From NCBI GenBank assembly GCA_023392515.1, contig JAEVYX010000001.1:1-15313 (forward strand): 15,313 nt of DNA, read 5' to 3'. The notes beneath the pieces were generated by a model that was given only the letters and a program-made list of their open reading frames with translations, searched no databases and had not been told where the DNA came from. Position numbers and translations under genes: made by a program. Shown here piece after piece: positions 12,696-15,313 of the stretch; position 1 is the first letter of the stretch, and every line of letters starts with the position of its first letter. The stretch is from Bacillota bacterium (GTDB lineage Bacteria; Bacillota; Clostridia; Christensenellales; Aristaeellaceae).

Positions 12696-14150
12696 ATGGA
12701 AAAATGCAAAAAGCCGGAAGAGAAAGAAATCCTGTGGCGGCCGCAAAAAAAGCAGGCGGCGTTTCAAAGGCGGCGGGAGTACGAGGCGCTGTACGGGGGC
12801 GCGGCGGGGGGCGGGAAATCGGACGCATTGCTCACCGAGGCACTGCGGCAGGTGCACATCCCCCATTACCGAGGGCTGCTGCTGCGCAAAACCTATCCGG
12901 AGCTGACGGGGCTTATCGACCGCAGCCGCCAGCTCTACAGCGCGGCCTACCCGGACGCCAAGTATCAGGAAGCCCAGCACGTGTGGCGGTTTCCCTCCGG
13001 GGCGAAAATCTACTTTGGGAACATGGGCAAAAGCGGGGGCTGGACTGTATACCAGGGCAAGAGCTTTGATTTTATCGGCTTTGACGAACTGACCCACTTC
13101 ACCTTTGCGGAGTACAGCTACCTATTCAGCCGCAACCGCCCCTCCGGCCCGGGCACCAGGGTGTATGTGCGGGCAGCCACCAACCCCGGCGGCATCGGCC
13201 ACGGCTGGGTGAAGGAGCGGTTTATCAGCCCCGGGCCGGCCATGACGCCCATCAAAAGTGAAATGACGGTGCAGGCCCCGGATGGTAAAAACGTCACCCT
13301 CTCCCGCAGCCGGATTTTTGTGCCCTCCACGGTGTTTGACAATAAGGCGCTTCTGGATTACGACCCCAATTACCTGGCGAGCCTGTCATTGCTCCCCGAG
13401 GCGGAAAAGCAGGCATTGCTTTACGGAAGCTGGGACAGCTTTCAGGGTCAGGTGTTTACCGAGTGGCGCAACGATTCCGCCCACTACAGGGATCAGATGC
13501 ACACCCACGTCATCGAGCCCTTTCCCATCCCCGGCCATTGGCGGATGTACCGGGGGCTGGACTGGGGCTACTCCCGGCCGTTTTCCGTGGGCTGGTTCGC
13601 GGTGGATGAGGAGGGGCGCATTTACCACATCAAGGAGTATTACGGCTGCACCGGCGTGCCCAATGAGGGGCTGCACATGGACCCCGCTCAGGTGGCGGCG
13701 GAGATCCGGCGGATGGAGCGGGAGGACGAGCAGTTGAAGGGCCGGGTGATTACCGGCATTGCCGACCCCAGCATCTTTGATGAAAGCCGGGGCCAGTCCA
13801 TCGCCCGGATGATGGAACAGGCCCCCTTTTGTGTGTATTTTTCCCCGGGGGACAACAAGCGCCTGCCGGGGAAGATGCAGTTTCATTACCGGCTGCGCAT
13901 GGCGGGGGATGGGCGGCCCCTTTTTCAGGTGTTTAGCACCTGCCGGAACTTCATCCGCACCTTTCCGGCGCTGCAGTACGACCCTGCCAGGGTGGAGGAC
14001 ATCGACAGCGGCCTGGAGGACCACTGCTACGACATGGCACGGTATGTGCTGATGGAAAACCCCATATCCCCCAAGGCGCCAGCGCCGGAGAATATCCCCC
14101 GGGAGGACCCGCTGGAACTATGCAAGCCCCATCAATTTTATAGAATATAG
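12696..14150 (+). CDS. Phage terminase large subunit
   Basis: A 484-residue DNA-packaging motor that pumps DNA into the procapsid and cuts it. The N-terminal ATPase has Walker A GGAAGGGKS (34-42, K41), Walker B FDFIGFDE (124-131, D130 and E131) and the coupling motif ATNPGG (161-166). The C-terminal RNase H-like nuclease shows D289 in YRGLDWGYSRPFSVGW, D357 in ITGIADPSIFDESRG, and an acidic cluster DSGLEDHCYD (437-446). All look intact and the length is normal. GGAGGG at 12685-12690 sets the ATG at 12696; the frame is open 111 bases upstream, but that part runs through the hairpin. The portal gene follows after 13 bases, the usual phage order. A small-terminase gene, normally just upstream, is not seen. 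Confidence 0.92.
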   Translation: MEKCKKPEEKEILWRPQKKQAAFQRRREYEALYGGAAGGGKSDALLTEALRQVHIPHYRGLLLRKTYPELTGLIDRSRQLYSAAYPDAKYQEAQHVWRFPSGAKIYFGNMGKSGGWTVYQGKSFDFIGFDELTHFTFAEYSYLFSRNRPSGPGTRVYVRAATNPGGIGHGWVKERFISPGPAMTPIKSEMTVQAPDGKNVTLSRSRIFVPSTVFDNKALLDYDPNYLASLSLLPEAEKQALLYGSWDSFQGQVFTEWRNDSAHYRDQMHTHVIEPFPIPGHWRMYRGLDWGYSRPFSVGWFAVDEEGRIYHIKEYYGCTGVPNEGLHMDPAQVAAEIRRMEREDEQLKGRVITGIADPSIFDESRGQSIARMMEQAPFCVYFSPGDNKRLPGKMQFHYRLRMAGDGRPLFQVFSTCRNFIRTFPALQYDPARVEDIDSGLEDHCYDMARYVLMENPISPKAPAPENIPREDPLELCKPHQFYRI

Positions 14151-14163
14151 GAGGAGAATCGGG

Positions 14164-15313
14164 ATGGAGAAGATCACAAAGGATGTGCTTTACAAGGCGG
14201 AAAGCGACCTGCAGGCTTACAAGCAGGGCAAAATGAACCTGGAAAGCCGCATTGTGGAAAACGAGGAATGGTGGAAGCTGCGCCACACGGAAAAGCTGCG
14301 CAGGGAGGCGAACATGCCGGAGCCGGCCAGCGCCTTTTTGTTTAACAGCCTGCTTAACAAGCATGCCGATGCCATGGACAATTACCCGGAGCCGGGGGTG
14401 CTGCCCAGGGAGGCCAGCGATACAAAGGCCGCGGCGACGCTGTCCCAGGTGCTGCCGGTGATATTGGAGCACAACGAGTTTGAGCAGGCCTATTCCGACG
14501 CCTGGTGGTATAAATTGAAGGCCGGAACGGCGGTGTACGGCGTGTTCTGGAACAGGCGCAAGGGAAACGGGCTGGGGGATATCGAAATCCGCCGGGTGGA
14601 CTTGCTGAACCTGTTCTGGGAGCCGGGGGTGAACGATATCGAAAAAAGCCGGCAGCTTTTCCATGTGGAATTGCAGGGGAACGAAGGGCTGGAAAAGCGC
14701 TATCCCCAGCTTTCGGGGAAATTGGGGGGCGAATCAGGGCAGGTAGCTGCGTATGATACCCCCGACCTTACGGACAATTCCCAAAAGACTGCCGTGGTGG
14801 ACTGGTATTTCAAGGTGGAGGAAAACGGAGTGACCCGGCTCCACTATGTAAAATTCTGCGCCGGGGAGGTGCTCTATAACAGCCTGGAGGACTTGGACTG
14901 CCGGGAGGACGGGTTTTACCGCCACGGGCAGTTCCCCTTCGTGTTTGACGTATTGTTCCCCCAGGAGGGGTCTCCGGCCGGGTTCGGGTATATCGACATC
15001 ATGAAAAGCCCCCAAACCGCCATCGATCAACTGGGGGCGGTGATGCTGCAAAATGCGCTCCTGGCGGGGAAGAAGCGGTTTTTCATCCGCCAGGACGGCA
15101 GCGTCAATGAGGAGGAGTTCGCTAACTGGCAGCGGGATTTCGTTCACGTGAGCGGGAACCTGGGGGAGGACAGCATTCGGGAAATTCGGGTGGACCCCTT
15201 AAACAGCAGCGTGGTGGCCATGTATCAGGCGAAGATTGAGGAACTGAAGGAGACCAGCGGCAACCGGGACTTTAACCAGGGCAGCACCCGAAGCGGCGTC
15301 ACCGCCGCCAGCG
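14164..15313 (+). CDS. Phage portal protein (partial, runs off the window)
   Basis: The frame from ATG at 14164 stays open for 383 codons to the window end. AGGAGG lies just upstream, overlapping the terminase stop. The protein starts MEKITKDVLYKAESDLQAYK. It contains WWKLRHTEKLRREANMPEPA, FLFNSLLNKHADAMDNYPEP, KAGTAVYGVFWN, RRVDLLNLFWEPGVNDIE and GFGYIDIMKSPQTAIDQLG. These are the wing and stem regions of portal proteins that form the dodecameric DNA channel at the capsid vertex. The C-terminus is missing only because the window stops. Position after the large terminase confirms the role. No frameshift or internal stop is seen, so the packaging region does not look decayed. Confidence 0.88.
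   Translation, partial: MEKITKDVLYKAESDLQAYKQGKMNLESRIVENEEWWKLRHTEKLRREANMPEPASAFLFNSLLNKHADAMDNYPEPGVLPREASDTKAAATLSQVLPVILEHNEFEQAYSDAWWYKLKAGTAVYGVFWNRRKGNGLGDIEIRRVDLLNLFWEPGVNDIEKSRQLFHVELQGNEGLEKRYPQLSGKLGGESGQVAAYDTPDLTDNSQKTAVVDWYFKVEENGVTRLHYVKFCAGEVLYNSLEDLDCREDGFYRHGQFPFVFDVLFPQEGSPAGFGYIDIMKSPQTAIDQLGAVMLQNALLAGKKRFFIRQDGSVNEEEFANWQRDFVHVSGNLGEDSIREIRVDPLNSSVVAMYQAKIEELKETSGNRDFNQGSTRSGVTAAS

Noticed and set aside
1..15313. CRISPR array, tRNA or rRNA
   Set aside because: No regularly spaced repeats, cloverleaf-like sequence or conserved rRNA stretch was seen on reading either strand.

Overview
The window looks like chromosomal DNA from a moderately GC-rich anaerobic member of the Clostridia (Bacillota). 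Support comes from strong purine-rich Shine-Dalgarno sites, typical sigma-A promoters, a secreted multi-SH3/PepSY protein, a NifX-type cofactor protein, a signal-less LysM protein of spore-coat type, and a Gram-positive-type phage terminase and portal. No rRNA or other taxonomic marker is present, so I do not name a genus.

Layout. 1-218 is non-coding and packed with short inverted repeats. 219-2141 (-) is the secreted SH3/PepSY protein. 2361-3365 (+) is a macro domain joined to a probable helix-turn-helix region. 3382-3798 (-) is a small NifX-like protein with a His/Cys-rich tail. 3998-5214 (+) is a two-gene unit, a VWA protein followed by an RSH-type HD hydrolase. 5502-8263 (-) is a tightly packed pair, an ADP-ribosylglycohydrolase fused to a DUF6508-like domain and then a GH43 glycosidase. 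8619-10051 (+) is an AbiE toxin-antitoxin pair behind an inverted-repeat promoter. 10173-10922 (+) is a pRiA4b ORF-3-like protein. 11012-12214 (-) is a five-LysM protein. A repeat-rich gap follows, then prophage packaging genes: terminase large subunit (12696-14150) and portal (14164 to the window end).

How the genes may work together. Two genes about 4 kb apart handle ADP-ribose chemistry: the macro-HTH protein and the ADP-ribosylglycohydrolase. Between them lie a VWA protein with a complete MIDAS and a putative alarmone hydrolase. This could be an ADP-ribose/nucleotide stress-signalling neighbourhood beside a phage-defence TA module, but the link is inference from proximity only.

The most concrete new observations are regulatory: (i) two perfect 12-bp operators of one consensus, 41 bp apart, flanking the nifX-like promoter; (ii) an 11-bp perfect stem that buries the ribosome binding site of the VWA gene; (iii) an AbiE promoter framed by a long inverted repeat; (iv) an intergenic hairpin element present twice with compensatory base-pair changes, one copy carrying an insert; (v) a sigma-K-like promoter upstream of the LysM gene.
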